Assembly (NCBI GenBank): GCA_007126035.1
Contig: SLCC01000036.1
Location: 1-33,311, forward strand
DNA: 33,311 bases
Direction: 5' to 3'
DNA from: Gemmatimonadota bacterium
Lineage (GTDB): Bacteria; Gemmatimonadota; Gemmatimonadetes; Longimicrobiales; RSA9
In this document: positions 25,369 to 33,311 of the stretch, piece by piece
Position numbering within the stretch: the first letter of the stretch is position 1
Layout of the letters: each line of letters opens with the position of its first letter
The notes under the pieces: model-generated
Database searches by the model: none
The model's input: the letters and a program-made list of their open reading frames with translations, nothing else
Told to the model about the DNA's origin: nothing
Translations under genes and position numbers: made by a program

Positions 25369-26616
25369 ATGCCCGCCCGCGGCATGGGCGCCGTCGCCGG
25401 CGCCAGGGGCAGGCTCCGCAGCTTCCGGCAGGCGACCATTCTGGCGGTGGCCGTCACCGCGTTCCTCCTCCTGGTCTTCGTCCCGGACCAGACGGACGGG
25501 GCCCAGGAGCCGCCAGGGCCGGACACACCGGCGGTGCCGGTGGACGAGGTGCCGGACACCGTGGCCATAATCCAGGAGGTCCCGGTAGAGGACCTCCTGG
25601 CGGTGGACCAGGTAGATGAGCCGGAGGTCCCGCCCGAGGAACTGCCCAGGGCCACCCTCCAGGAGGCGGCCCAGACGCTGGAGGAGCTGTGGGTCGGATT
25701 CCTGAGCAACCTGCCCAAGTACCTGGTGGGCGTCGCCGTCCTGCTGGTTGCCTGGCTCCTGCACCGCGTGCTGCGGCCGATCCTGAGGCGTGCGCTTCGA
25801 AGCTTCACCCGGGCCAACGCCATCACCGCTCTCGTTGGAGTAGCCATATGGCTGCTGGCTCTGGGCATAGCGCTGAGCGTCCTTATCGGCGATATCCGCG
25901 CCCTGGTCGGGTCCCTCGGGCTGGTGGGGCTGGCCCTGTCCTGGGCCCTGCAGACGCCCATCGAGAGCTTCACCGGATGGCTGCTCAACTCCTTCCAGGG
26001 CTACTACCGCGTGGGTGACCGGGTGGCGGTGGGCGAGGTCTTCGGTGATGTGTTCCGGATCGACGTGCTGACGACCACCGTGTGGGAGATCGGGAGCCCG
26101 GAGCAGGAGGGTTTCGTGGCGGCGGAGCAGCCCACGGGCCGGCTCATAACGTTTCCGAACTACGAGGTCCTGCGCGGATCGATCGTGAACCTGACCAGGG
26201 ACTTTCCCTACGTATGGGACGAGCTGACGGTACCCGTGGGCAACAGGTCGGACATGAGCTATGCCGTGGGCGTGCTCGAACGTGTGGCCATCGACGTCCT
26301 GGACGATCACATGGCGGCCCCGGCACAAGAATACGAGGCCATACTGCAGGCAGCCCGACTGGAAGGCGCCGTCGCGGATCGGCCGCAGGTCTTCGTCTCG
26401 CTGGATGACTCCTGGACCAACCTGACGATCCGGTACCTGACCGCGGCGCGGGAGCGGCGAAAGTGGAAGAGCCTGCTGGCCAAGGCCGTGATGGAGGAGC
26501 TTGCCAAGGACGACCACGCAGAACGGATCGTATCGGTCTTCCCGCGGCGCCAGATCCAGTTCATCGGGCCGGACGGCAAGGCCCGGGACCTGCCGGGTGT
26601 GAGAGGGTCCACCTGA
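25369..26616 (+). CDS. Mechanosensitive channel, MscS family
   Basis: A 415-residue MscS-type inner-membrane channel that would open on hypo-osmotic shock. An N-terminal hydrophobic segment (ATILAVAVTAFLLLVFV) is followed by an acidic, Pro-rich periplasmic stretch, then helices at about 118-135 and 150-172. The pore helix is rich in Gly, Ala and Leu (ALVGSLGLVGLALSWALQ). The beta domain follows, with GYYRVGDRVAVGEVFGDV and the conserved ITFPNYEVL. ATG at 25369 has GGTAGG upstream; a longer in-frame start at 25249 would add an Arg-rich, improbable N-terminus. An in-frame ATG at 25384 is also possible. The gene converges with the thioredoxin-like gene, with only 11 bp between. Confidence 0.88.
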   Translation: MPARGMGAVAGARGRLRSFRQATILAVAVTAFLLLVFVPDQTDGAQEPPGPDTPAVPVDEVPDTVAIIQEVPVEDLLAVDQVDEPEVPPEELPRATLQEAAQTLEELWVGFLSNLPKYLVGVAVLLVAWLLHRVLRPILRRALRSFTRANAITALVGVAIWLLALGIALSVLIGDIRALVGSLGLVGLALSWALQTPIESFTGWLLNSFQGYYRVGDRVAVGEVFGDVFRIDVLTTTVWEIGSPEQEGFVAAEQPTGRLITFPNYEVLRGSIVNLTRDFPYVWDELTVPVGNRSDMSYAVGVLERVAIDVLDDHMAAPAQEYEAILQAARLEGAVADRPQVFVSLDDSWTNLTIRYLTAARERRKWKSLLAKAVMEELAKDDHAERIVSVFPRRQIQFIGPDGKARDLPGVRGST

Positions 26617-26627
26617 CCGTCAGCCCA

Positions 26628-27191
26628 TCAGCCTCCGCCGCTCCTGGCCAACCATTGATCATAGGCACCGGCGCCCAGCGCGGCTATCTCATCACGGCCG
26701 TCCACCGAGACCGTCTTGCCGGCACCATCGACCACGATCACCGTGGGGATCCAACGCACGCCATATCGCTGGCCCAGGCCTGACGCCTCGGTGGAGCCCC
26801 AGGCCACCGCCAGCCACGGCATCGAGGAATCCGTCATGTGGGCGAGCATGTGCTCCTGGCTCCCGTCCGAGCTGACGAGGACCACCTCGAACGACCGGTC
26901 CGCCTGGCGGATCTCATGGTAGGCATCCACCAGCAATGGAGTGAACTGGCCGCAGGCCGGGCACCCCTGAGCCGCGAAGTATATGGCGATGAGCGTCTTG
27001 TCCTCGACCTCCTCGATTCCCACCGAGGTGCCGTTCGCCCGGAGCAGCTGCTCGCCGAACAACTCCGCCAGGGACTCGGGAGGTGGGGGGCCGACCGGCG
27101 AATCGGTGCCGCAGGAAGCAACAATTGCGCACATGAGGATCGTCAGAAGGTTGGGTTTCCTCGCCCGGGTCCTGACACGTTGTGATCTCAT
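26628..27191 (-). CDS. Lipoprotein with thioredoxin-like domain
   Basis: A 187-residue exported thioredoxin-fold protein. The n-region is very basic (RSQRVRTRARKP) and leads to a short hydrophobic core ending VASC, so C27 is a likely lipid anchor. The redox site C77-P-A-C80 lies in FAAQGCPACGQF, and cis-Pro is in RWIPTVIVVDG. The arrangement, with a strand of VVLVSSDGS and the short VAWGS segment, resembles tryparedoxin or nucleoredoxin-like and AhpC/TSA-type members. It probably reduces or resolves disulfides in periplasmic proteins. ATG at 27191 was chosen over the longer frame from 27254 because it gives the lipoprotein signal. It is 131 bp from the YaiO-like gene on the same strand. Confidence 0.83.
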   Translation of the reverse strand: MRSQRVRTRARKPNLLTILMCAIVASCGTDSPVGPPPPESLAELFGEQLLRANGTSVGIEEVEDKTLIAIYFAAQGCPACGQFTPLLVDAYHEIRQADRSFEVVLVSSDGSQEHMLAHMTDSSMPWLAVAWGSTEASGLGQRYGVRWIPTVIVVDGAGKTVSVDGRDEIAALGAGAYDQWLARSGGG

Positions 27192-27322
27192 CGTCGCATC
27201 CAGCAGGTATGGTGGCCGTCTCGGGACGATAAGACGGGCCCAGAGTCCGGTCAAGACGGCCCGTCAGCTCCCGCTCCGGCCCCTGGTCCCCCGGTCGGGC
27301 GGCCCGAGCCGGGCTGACCCAG

Positions 27323-28126
27323 CTACAGCCGTCGTCTGATACCCACGCTCGATGAGGTCCGCGTGAAGTGGGGGCCGTGGCGGTGGATGCCGAAGTTGTA
27401 CCCGATACCGGTGTTCCGATCGAGCCAGTGGGTGCCGGAGACTCCCGCGGACCGCTCCGTCACGGACCGCACGTCCTGAGGCCCGATGATCATGGCGTCC
27501 CGACCCGTGCCGAGCCATACGGCCAGGTCGCTGCCCCGCCGGTCATAGGTCCAGCCACCGGTCACGCCGTGGCGGACCCCGCTACCACCGATGTCGACCT
27601 GGTGGAGGCTCAGGCGGTAGCCGAGCCGGAAGGGCGGGAAGTGGCGGACCACGCCCACGTGCTGCCGGTTCACGCCAGTCACGTCCCAAACCTGGCGCCC
27701 GCCGCCGACAGACAGCACCCAACCGGGCGCCAGGTTGTGGCTCACCATGCCCGATGCTCCCCAGATGGGCAGCACCCGCTGGGTCGGGCTCCAGGTACCC
27801 TCCAGCCGCAGCGTCCAGCGAGGCGCGATTGGCATTCCGCCGCCCGCCTCCAGCTGCTGGTCCTCCTGGCCGAACCGACGAGTGTGGCGCACGCCGCCGT
27901 AGACGAACGTGCCGGGCGCTGGACGCACGGTGGCCCGGATCCAGTAATCTTCCCACGGCTCTTGGTCGCCGGTCAGAACCTCCCGGGAGGCGCCCGCCTC
28001 CACGTCCACGGGCAGGGCGGCCTGAGCCGCCACGCCCCCGGCTCCTGGCCAGAATGCCCACGACAGGGTCAGTGCCAGACAAGCCAGCGCCGGCCCCCGC
28101 AGCATCCTACCAGTTGATGCAACCAT
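27323..28126 (-). CDS. YaiO-like outer-membrane beta-barrel protein
   Basis: A 267-residue outer-membrane protein of the YaiO type. The signal peptide ends near GGVAAQA. The mature part is a series of amphipathic strands with aromatic girdles: FVYGGVRHTRRFG, PRWTLRLEGTWSPT, VLSVGGGRQVWD, FRLGYRLSLHQVD and VGIRRRL at the end. YaiO family members occur in many diderms and their transport or structural role is unclear. ATG at 28126 has a strong ribosome site (GAGGGG). The family name rests on the tandem barrel pattern and its glycine turns, and is less certain than the barrel itself. Confidence 0.75.
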   Translation of the reverse strand: MVASTGRMLRGPALACLALTLSWAFWPGAGGVAAQAALPVDVEAGASREVLTGDQEPWEDYWIRATVRPAPGTFVYGGVRHTRRFGQEDQQLEAGGGMPIAPRWTLRLEGTWSPTQRVLPIWGASGMVSHNLAPGWVLSVGGGRQVWDVTGVNRQHVGVVRHFPPFRLGYRLSLHQVDIGGSGVRHGVTGGWTYDRRGSDLAVWLGTGRDAMIIGPQDVRSVTERSAGVSGTHWLDRNTGIGYNFGIHRHGPHFTRTSSSVGIRRRL

Positions 28127-28219
28127 CGTGACTTCCCCTCGGTTCTCGATCGGAAGCGCTGTTCATGCTACCACGGCCGGCATCCCTCGACCTCGCGCCG
28201 TATGAGGCAGGCGCTTCGC

Positions 28220-28265
28220 CGCTCTCGGCGCCACACCGCTCTCGGCGCCACACCGCTCTCGGCGA
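28220..28265. repeat. 17-bp tandem repeat, about 2.7 copies
   Basis: The unit CGCTCTCGGCGCCACAC occurs at 28220-28236 and 28237-28253, with a partial third copy from 28254. It is non-coding, between the YaiO-like gene and purC. Two perfect copies indicate a recent slippage event. Confidence 0.85.
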
Positions 28266-28415
28266 CCCGTCACCGGCAACGCCAGCTTCGTGCCCCGGTG
28301 GAGCGGAGTGACCTGAAGGGCTCGCGGCCCGTCCGCTATCGCCCCGGCACTATTGACCGGCACTGTCGACGGCGGCCTTGACCCGCCCTGACATGGCGGC
28401 CTATGCTCCGCCGTT

Positions 28416-28437
28416 CTCTCCGACCCCGGTCGGAGAG
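28416..28437 (+). promoter_or_regulatory. Short perfect stem-loop upstream of purC
   Basis: CTCTCCGACC (28416-28425) and GGTCGGAGAG (28428-28437) form a perfect 10-bp inverted repeat with a 2-nt centre, 85 bp upstream of the purC start. It may be an operator or an attenuator-type hairpin in the leader. It does not resemble the known purine riboswitch core as far as I can see. Confidence 0.4.
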
Positions 28438-28522
28438 GCAGAATACGGAACGGCCCGACGGCGCCCGCGAGCGCAGGCGCCCGACGCCGCATCACCTCCT
28501 CCCGGCGGAACGGTGACACACG

Positions 28523-29203
28523 ATGGAGCTCCTCTACGACGGTAAGACGAAGACGGTCTACGCGCTGGAAGAAGACCAGGTGCTGATCCGGTTCAAGGAC
28601 GATGTCACTGGCACGGAAGCCGGGATCGACCCCGGTGCCAACGAGGTGATCGGCCAACTGGCGGGCAAGGGACGGATCGCCCTCCAGCAGTCCGCCTATT
28701 TCTTCGACCTTCTCGAGGCCCACGGGGTCCCCACCCACTTCGTGTCAGCGGACCCGGAACAGGACGCGATGGTCGCCAGGAAGGCCATCTGGTACGGCCT
28801 GGAGTTCGTTGTCCGCTTCCAGGCCTGGGGCAGCTTCGTGCGGCGCTACGGCCGGTACGTCCGGGAAGGTCAGGCGCTGGGCGGCCTGGTGGAGATCACC
28901 CTGAAGGACGACGAGCGCGGCGACCCCCTGGTCCTGGACGAGACCCTCGCCGTGCTGGGGATCATGTCGCTCCACGAGGTCAGGGAGGCCAGGGAACTGG
29001 TCAGGAAGGCGGCGGGCGTGCTCCGGACAGACCTGTCCTCGAAGGGCATCGAGCTCATAGACCTCAAGTTCGAATGCGGCAGGGTAGGGGACCGACTGGC
29101 CATCATCGACGACATCTCCACCGACAACATGCGCATCTTCCGCGGCGGTGAACCCGTGGGCCCGGCGGCGCTCCTGCGCATCACCACCGGCCAGGAGCCC
29201 TAA
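28523..29203 (+). CDS. purC: SAICAR synthetase
   Basis: Phosphoribosylaminoimidazole-succinocarboxamide synthase, which joins CAIR and aspartate with ATP in the middle of purine biosynthesis. At 226 residues it is the usual bacterial length. The N-terminal ATP site YDGKTKTVYAL, FKDDVTGTEAG, the conserved NEV in GANEVIGQ, VVRFQAWGSFVRRYG, and the C-terminal DLKFECGR and IDDISTDNMRIF match the family throughout. It stands alone; no other pur gene lies in the window. The ribosome site is weak (GGTGA about eight bases upstream). It is followed by a short palindrome likely to end its transcript. Confidence 0.95.
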   Translation: MELLYDGKTKTVYALEEDQVLIRFKDDVTGTEAGIDPGANEVIGQLAGKGRIALQQSAYFFDLLEAHGVPTHFVSADPEQDAMVARKAIWYGLEFVVRFQAWGSFVRRYGRYVREGQALGGLVEITLKDDERGDPLVLDETLAVLGIMSLHEVREARELVRKAAGVLRTDLSSKGIELIDLKFECGRVGDRLAIIDDISTDNMRIFRGGEPVGPAALLRITTGQEP

Positions 29204-29255
29204 CCCCCACGTCACTGGTTGCGAAATCCCCCTGGCCCAGAACGGGTAAGGACAC

Positions 29256-29270
29256 CCCGCCCAGGGCGGG
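29256..29270 (+). terminator. Palindromic stem after purC
   Basis: CCCGCCC-A-GGGCGGG is a perfect 7-bp palindrome about 52 bases past the purC stop and upstream of the S9 peptidase start. No T-run follows. Weak evidence for termination. Confidence 0.35.
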
Positions 29271-29302
29271 AAGGTCTCCCCAGTAGCAGCGGGACGGGTT
29301 AT

Positions 29303-29341
29303 CGTCAGGCATCGCTGATCCCAGTGGCAAGGAGCCTGACG
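29303..29341 (+). promoter_or_regulatory. Stem-loop enclosing the ribosome site of the S9 gene
   Basis: CGTCAGGC (29303-29310) and GCCTGACG (29334-29341) form a perfect 8-bp stem whose right arm ends at the base before the ATG at 29342. The ribosome site AAGGAG (29329-29334) lies at the loop edge and enters the stem by one base. The structure could limit ribosome access or be an operator. It also supports 29342 as the start. Confidence 0.45.
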
Positions 29342-32107
29342 ATGCCGTTACCGAGGCGAGCCGAGACGCGGTTCCCGGTTGTGCTGCTACCCATAGTACT
29401 CCTGCTGACGCTCACCGCGATGGCGCCTGCGCCTGCGGACGTGGCGCCAGCGTCCCCGGAGCTGGCGCAGCAGGTCCGGGCCAGCGACGCCGACACCGCG
29501 CGGGTCAGCGTCCAGTTCGACGAATGGCTGGTGCTGGGGCCCGTGGCCTCACCACTGCCCGCGCTCCAGGACCCGGAAGAGGACGTCCTGCTGGAGACTG
29601 CCCTGATCCACCTGGACCACGTCTGGCCTGGCGCAGGCGAAGCGGTCGAATTGCCCGGCGGGCAGTTGGCCACGTGGACCACGCAGCGGCCCGACCAGGA
29701 TGATAGCATCGTCCTGGAGCCGCCGGCGTCCGGGCCGGCCATGGCATACCTCATCGCCTACGTGGAGGCCCGCCGATTCACGAACGCCCGACTCACCGTC
29801 ACCACGTCGCACCCGGTGCGGGTGCTGCTGGACGACCGGCAGGTGGCGGTGCGACGCAGCGGCGGCGACGCCACGGCCGAGCTGGCCCTCACCCCGGGCC
29901 GCCACATGGTGCTGGTCCAGACCGCCTGGAGCCCGGAGACCCACGACCAGGCCCTGACCGGCGACGAGCCAGAGACGGCCGACCTGCCACGGGCCGGAGA
30001 CCTGCCACCGGCCGGCGACCTGGCGGGGGCCGGCGAGCCCGGGGATGGCCAGAACGCCGCCGCGCCCTGGACCGTCTCCGCGACGCTCAGCCACGAGACG
30101 TCGCCCGCAGGCACGGCGCCACGAATCATCGTCGACTCATCACCCACGAGGCCGCTGCGCCTGGTGGACCTCCTGGACACCGAGGCCGTCTCGAGCGCCA
30201 CCATATCACCGGACGGCGAGCTGGTGGCCGTGGCGTTCCGTCAGCCGGAAGTGCCCGCGCCGCTCCAGGAGAGCTGGCTCGAGATCCGGGGGACCCGCAA
30301 CGGCCAGGTGGTCCACACGTTCCGCGCCAACAGCCCGGTGGCAGGCTTCTCGTGGTCCCCCGACGGCGGGATCTCCTACGTCACCCGGCGGGACGGCGGG
30401 AAGGCCACCCTCTGGGTGGGCGACCTGGATGGCCCCGTCCGTCCCGTGCTCCGTGACGTGGAGCGCTTCGGCTCCTACCGCTGGCTGCCGGATGGTCGGA
30501 GCATCGTCTACACCGTCACCGAGCGGGCCGAGCAGGACGACAGCGGGCTGCGACGCATGCGGGGCCTCCGGGATCGCCTGCCCGGCGCCCGCAACCGCAG
30601 CCACCTCTACCAGGTGCAGGTGGCCAGCGGCGCTACCCGCAGGCTCACCGCCGGCCCCGAGTCCACGGGCCTCCTGGACATCAGTCCCGACGGCGCCAGG
30701 CTCCTGTTCACCCGGGGACGGTTCGTCCAGGAACGACCCTATAGCGAGACCGAGCTCTGGGAGCTGGACCTGGCCACCCTCGAGGCACACAAGGTCACTC
30801 GCACACCGGGCAGCCTCGGCGCTTCCTACTCCCCCGACGGTGATCGGCTACTGGTCACCGCCGGGCCGTCCGCCTTCGACGGCGCCGGCAGCACCCTACC
30901 CATCGGCACCATACCCAGCGACTACGACGGGCAGGCCTACTTCATGGACAGGGTCACGGGCAAGGTGACGCCCCTCACGCGGGATTTCGACCCCGCCGTC
31001 CAGCAGGCCGCCTGGTCCCACGCCGATGGGATGATCTATCTGGTGGCGCAGGAGGGCGACCGCGCCCGCCTCTTCCGCCTCGATCCGCGGCGGGGAAGCT
31101 TTGCACGTATCGAGACGGGCGTAGACGTGGCCGGCGGGCTCAGCATGGCACGGACCGCGCCCCGGCTCACCCTCACCGGCTCGTCATCCGCTGGACCACC
31201 GCAAGTCGTGGCCCTCGACGTTTCCCGCTCACCACGGCTAACCACGGTGGCGGCGCCCGGAGCCGAGACCTTCGCCCGCACCCGCCTGTCACAGGTCCAG
31301 GACTGGTCGTTCCAGACCAACGACGGCACCACCATCCCCGGCCGCGTCCACCTGCCGCCCGACTACGACCCGGAGCACTCGTACCCCGTCATAGTCAACT
31401 ACTACGCAGGCGTCACCCCCGTATCCCGTAGCTTCGGCGGCCGCTACCCCTCGGACGTATGGGCAGGGATGGGATACGTCGTCTACATCCCCCAGCCCAG
31501 CGGAGCCATCGGGTGGGGGCAGGAGTACTCAGCCCGCCACGTGAACAACTGGGGCGCTACCGTGGCAGACGAGATCATCCAGGGCGTGGACGCCTTCCTC
31601 AACGCCCACCCGAACATGGACCGCGAACGCGTCGGCTGCATCGGCGCCTCCTATGGCGGGTTCATGACCATGCTCCTCACCACCCAGACCGACCTCTTCG
31701 CCGCGTGCGTCTCCCACGCTGGGATCAGCAACATCACCAGCTACTGGGGCGAAGGTTGGTGGGGCTACGGCTACAGCGCCGTCGCCACCGCCGACAGCTA
31801 CCCCTGGAACCGGCCGGACATCTACGTGGAGCAGAGCCCACTCTTCCGCGCCGACCGTATCACCACCCCACTGCTCCTGCTGCACGGGACCGCAGACACC
31901 AACGTCCCGATCGGGGAAAGCGAGCAGCTCTACACGGCTCTCAAGCTACTGGGACGGAACGTGGAGTACATCCGCATCCAGGGCGAGGATCACCACATCC
32001 TCCAGTACCCGAAGCGGAAGCTGTGGATGGAGACCATCCTGGCCTGGTTCGACAAGCAGCTGAAAGGCGAGCCGGAGTGGTGGGAAGCCCTCCACGGCAA
32101 GGATTGA
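29342..32107 (+). CDS. S9 family (DPP IV-like) exported peptidase
   Basis: A 921-residue serine peptidase of the prolyl oligopeptidase family, DPP IV/acylaminoacyl peptidase branch, exported by a signal peptide (PRRAETRFPVVLLPIVLLLT). An unusual N-terminal region of about 200 residues precedes the propeller and ends in a DLPxAG repeat tract. The propeller shows SPDGELVAVAF, WSPDGGISYV and SPDGDRLLVTAG. The C-terminal alpha/beta-hydrolase has the triad S770 (GASYGGFM), about D852 (HGTADTNVP) and about H884 (GEDHHILQYP). It removes N-terminal dipeptides or cleaves short peptides, probably after Pro or small residues. The start at 29342 has AAGGAG seven bases upstream, which decides it over the longer frame from 29219. 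Confidence 0.92.
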   Translation: MPLPRRAETRFPVVLLPIVLLLTLTAMAPAPADVAPASPELAQQVRASDADTARVSVQFDEWLVLGPVASPLPALQDPEEDVLLETALIHLDHVWPGAGEAVELPGGQLATWTTQRPDQDDSIVLEPPASGPAMAYLIAYVEARRFTNARLTVTTSHPVRVLLDDRQVAVRRSGGDATAELALTPGRHMVLVQTAWSPETHDQALTGDEPETADLPRAGDLPPAGDLAGAGEPGDGQNAAAPWTVSATLSHETSPAGTAPRIIVDSSPTRPLRLVDLLDTEAVSSATISPDGELVAVAFRQPEVPAPLQESWLEIRGTRNGQVVHTFRANSPVAGFSWSPDGGISYVTRRDGGKATLWVGDLDGPVRPVLRDVERFGSYRWLPDGRSIVYTVTERAEQDDSGLRRMRGLRDRLPGARNRSHLYQVQVASGATRRLTAGPESTGLLDISPDGARLLFTRGRFVQERPYSETELWELDLATLEAHKVTRTPGSLGASYSPDGDRLLVTAGPSAFDGAGSTLPIGTIPSDYDGQAYFMDRVTGKVTPLTRDFDPAVQQAAWSHADGMIYLVAQEGDRARLFRLDPRRGSFARIETGVDVAGGLSMARTAPRLTLTGSSSAGPPQVVALDVSRSPRLTTVAAPGAETFARTRLSQVQDWSFQTNDGTTIPGRVHLPPDYDPEHSYPVIVNYYAGVTPVSRSFGGRYPSDVWAGMGYVVYIPQPSGAIGWGQEYSARHVNNWGATVADEIIQGVDAFLNAHPNMDRERVGCIGASYGGFMTMLLTTQTDLFAACVSHAGISNITSYWGEGWWGYGYSAVATADSYPWNRPDIYVEQSPLFRADRITTPLLLLHGTADTNVPIGESEQLYTALKLLGRNVEYIRIQGEDHHILQYPKRKLWMETILAWFDKQLKGEPEWWEALHGKD
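29981..30034 (+). repeat. Three 18-bp in-frame repeats within the S9 gene
   Basis: Three near-identical 18-bp units begin at 29981, 29999 and 30017 and encode DLPRAG, DLPPAG and DLAGAG (residues 214-231). They form a Pro/Gly/Ala-rich linker between the extra N-terminal domain and the beta-propeller. The in-frame period suggests slippage expansion of a flexible linker. Confidence 0.85.
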
Positions 32108-32568
32108 CCCGGGCCGACTACGAGCTCGGCCAGCACACCAGAATCACTGCCCCGCTCATCCAGGTCGCCCCGCTATTGATTTATTAACCCCCGTTAACCA
32201 TCTTCCCGTCCAGGAACGAGAGGGGACGACTCCTTGTTGGGCGAGCGGGCCCTTTTCGTGCCGGGCCGGGGCCGGACCCCGGCACCCTGTTGGTTTCCGT
32301 GATGGGGAGGCCCGGGTGCGGACGGTGGTTGGCCGGAGTCGTGGGCTCCGGAACCCACGCGCACACTGACTCCAGCGGATCGCGAACAGGTCACAAACGA
32401 ACAATACGCTAAGGGAGCTCCGGACGCCCCATGCCGGAGTGCCTTCGGTTAGATGTCTATATTTTGCCATGACGGTGGCGTTGGCCACATGTCGTTCTGG
32501 CAGCACCCCGCGGCGCCCCGCCGGGCCGCCGCACATTACCCCTCAGAGAGAAACCGGAGCCTATTTAT
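32108..32568 (+). other. Intergenic region between the S9 peptidase and malic enzyme genes
   Basis: No gene was found in these 461 bp. The first part holds two TTAACC hexamers in direct repeat (32184-32199, CCCG between), then a likely terminator (annotated separately). From about 32,380 the DNA is poorer in G+C. An inverted repeat CTCCGG/CCGGAG (32418-32439) and a TATATT at 32458-32463 could belong to the malic enzyme promoter, but no -35 box at the right spacing was seen. Confidence 0.5.
32258..32285 (+). terminator. Candidate terminator after the S9 gene
   Basis: GTGCCGGG (32258-32265) and CCCGGCAC (32278-32285) form a perfect 8-bp stem with a 12-nt loop, followed on the plus strand by a mildly T-rich stretch (CTGTTGGTTTCC). 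It lies 150 bp past the S9 stop codon, which is far, so the call is tentative. Confidence 0.35.
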
Positions 32569-33311
32569 ATGAAGAAGCTATCCCCACAGGAGATCGAGGC
32601 CCTAAAAGCCAAGGCGCACAAGCCCTTTGAGGACGCGATGCTGCTGCATGAGTTCTATCAGGGGAAGTACCAGACAGTGCCGAAGTGTTGTATCCGTGAC
32701 TTCGACGATTTCGCCCTCTGGTACACCCCGGGCGTGGCTGCGCCGTGCAAGGACATACACGCCAACCCGGAGAAGTCGTTTGTCCACACGAACCGGGCCA
32801 ACACGATCTGCATACTGACGGACGGCACCCGCGTACTGGGCCTGGGAGACATAGGCCCGGAGGCCTCCATGCCGGTCATGGGGGGGAAGGGGCTGCTGTT
32901 CAAGTACCTGGGCGGCGTGGACGCCGTGCCCATCGCACTGCGCACGAAGGACGCGGATGAGTTCATCCGCACGGCCAAGCTGCTGGAGCCGTCCTTCGGC
33001 GGTTTCAACCTGGAGGACATAGCGCAGCCCAAGTGCTTCCGCATCCTGGACACGCTGCGCGAGGAGATGGAGGTGCCCGTCTGGCACGACGATCAGCAGG
33101 GCACGGCGGCAGTGACGTATGCGGGGCTGGTGAACGCGCTCAAGCTGGTCGGCAAGCCCATCGACAAGGTGAAGGTGGCGATGGTGGGCGCGGGCGCGTC
33201 GAACATCGCGTGCGCCCGGATCTGCATCAAGGGCGGCGTGGATCCGCAGAACATCATCATGTGTGACTCCCGTGGCATTCTCCACAAGGGCCGTACGGAG
33301 CTCAAGGAGAA
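32569..33311 (+). CDS. Malic enzyme, N-terminal part (cut by window edge)
   Basis: The first 247 codons of a malic enzyme, which oxidatively decarboxylates malate to pyruvate with NAD(P). The frame is open to the window end. Family landmarks are LWYTPGVAAPC with the catalytic Tyr, DGTRVLGLGDIGPEASMPVM, the Lys-bearing GGKGLLFKYLGG, FGGFNLEDIAQPKCF with its metal-ligand acidic residues, VWHDDQQGTAAV, and the start of the NAD-binding fold in VGAGASNIACARICI. The ATG at 32569 has GGAG about nine bases upstream and is the first in frame. It could feed pyruvate and NAD(P)H from C4 acids, fitting growth on amino acids. Whether a C-terminal phosphotransacetylase-like domain follows cannot be seen. 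Confidence 0.92.
   Translation, partial: MKKLSPQEIEALKAKAHKPFEDAMLLHEFYQGKYQTVPKCCIRDFDDFALWYTPGVAAPCKDIHANPEKSFVHTNRANTICILTDGTRVLGLGDIGPEASMPVMGGKGLLFKYLGGVDAVPIALRTKDADEFIRTAKLLEPSFGGFNLEDIAQPKCFRILDTLREEMEVPVWHDDQQGTAAVTYAGLVNALKLVGKPIDKVKVAMVGAGASNIACARICIKGGVDPQNIIMCDSRGILHKGRTELKE

Larger units (their letters stand above)
28141..28522. other. Divergent intergenic region upstream of purC
   Basis: No convincing gene is present in these 382 bp; the minus-strand open frame here runs on as an antisense shadow of purC. The region holds a 17-bp tandem repeat and a short perfect stem-loop, annotated separately. Promoters for the barrel gene and purC must lie here or nearby, but I could not identify boxes. 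Confidence 0.6.

Noticed and set aside
28163-28738. Minus-strand open frame overlapping the start of purC
   Set aside because: It overlaps a clear SAICAR synthetase and has repetitive, motif-free translation.
32108-32568. tRNA or structured RNA in the gap before the malic enzyme gene
   Set aside because: Hairpins are present but no cloverleaf, CCA end or known riboswitch core could be recognised by eye.

Overview
The window is 33.3 kb of high-GC DNA (coding regions look about two-thirds G+C or more) from a diderm bacterium: it encodes lipoproteins, outer-membrane beta-barrel proteins and many signal peptides. The abundance of exported peptidases, two tricorn homologues, an S9 peptidase and an M64 peptidase resembles Gemmatimonadota or a similar soil or marine lineage. 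That placement is inference from gene style, not from a marker gene. No rRNA, tRNA, insertion sequence, phage gene or CRISPR array was seen. Coding density is high and no clear pseudogene is present.

Layout. 1-9,785: a lipid-anchored M55 D-aminopeptidase and an AI-2E family permease (minus strand), then two large tricorn-like proteases transcribed away from each other around a 221-bp control region. 9,795-12,625: a GC-rich bidirectional stem-loop, butyrate-kinase-like acyl kinase (minus), and an exported metallophosphoesterase with a barrel-like tail (plus). 12,667-20,956: a tightly packed minus-strand cluster read from 20,956 down. It holds a multi-cofactor iron-sulfur flavoprotein, a DAO-type flavoprotein, a two-cluster ferredoxin, a VorB-type 2-oxoacid oxidoreductase subunit, a fused TPP/gamma subunit, and finally an M64 metallopeptidase. 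21,238-26,616: a lipoprotein with a barrel-like C-terminus, a response regulator with an HD-GYP output, a histidine kinase whose ATP-binding motifs look degraded, and a MscS channel (plus). 26,628-28,126: a lipoprotein thioredoxin and a YaiO-like outer-membrane protein (minus). 28,523-33,311: purC, an S9 peptidase and the start of a malic enzyme cut by the window edge (plus).

How it may fit together (inference). The peptidases (M55, tricorn pair, M64, S9) would release peptides and amino acids, including D-residues from cell walls. The flavoprotein pair would oxidise an amino or imino acid to a 2-oxo acid, and the VOR-type enzyme would convert the 2-oxo acid to acyl-CoA while reducing ferredoxin. 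The acyl kinase could recover ATP from the acyl phosphate. The most interesting element is the 20,956-14,883 cluster, which places an amino/imino-acid dehydrogenase and a 2-oxoacid:ferredoxin oxidoreductase in one overlapping transcription unit, with a secreted peptidase directly downstream.
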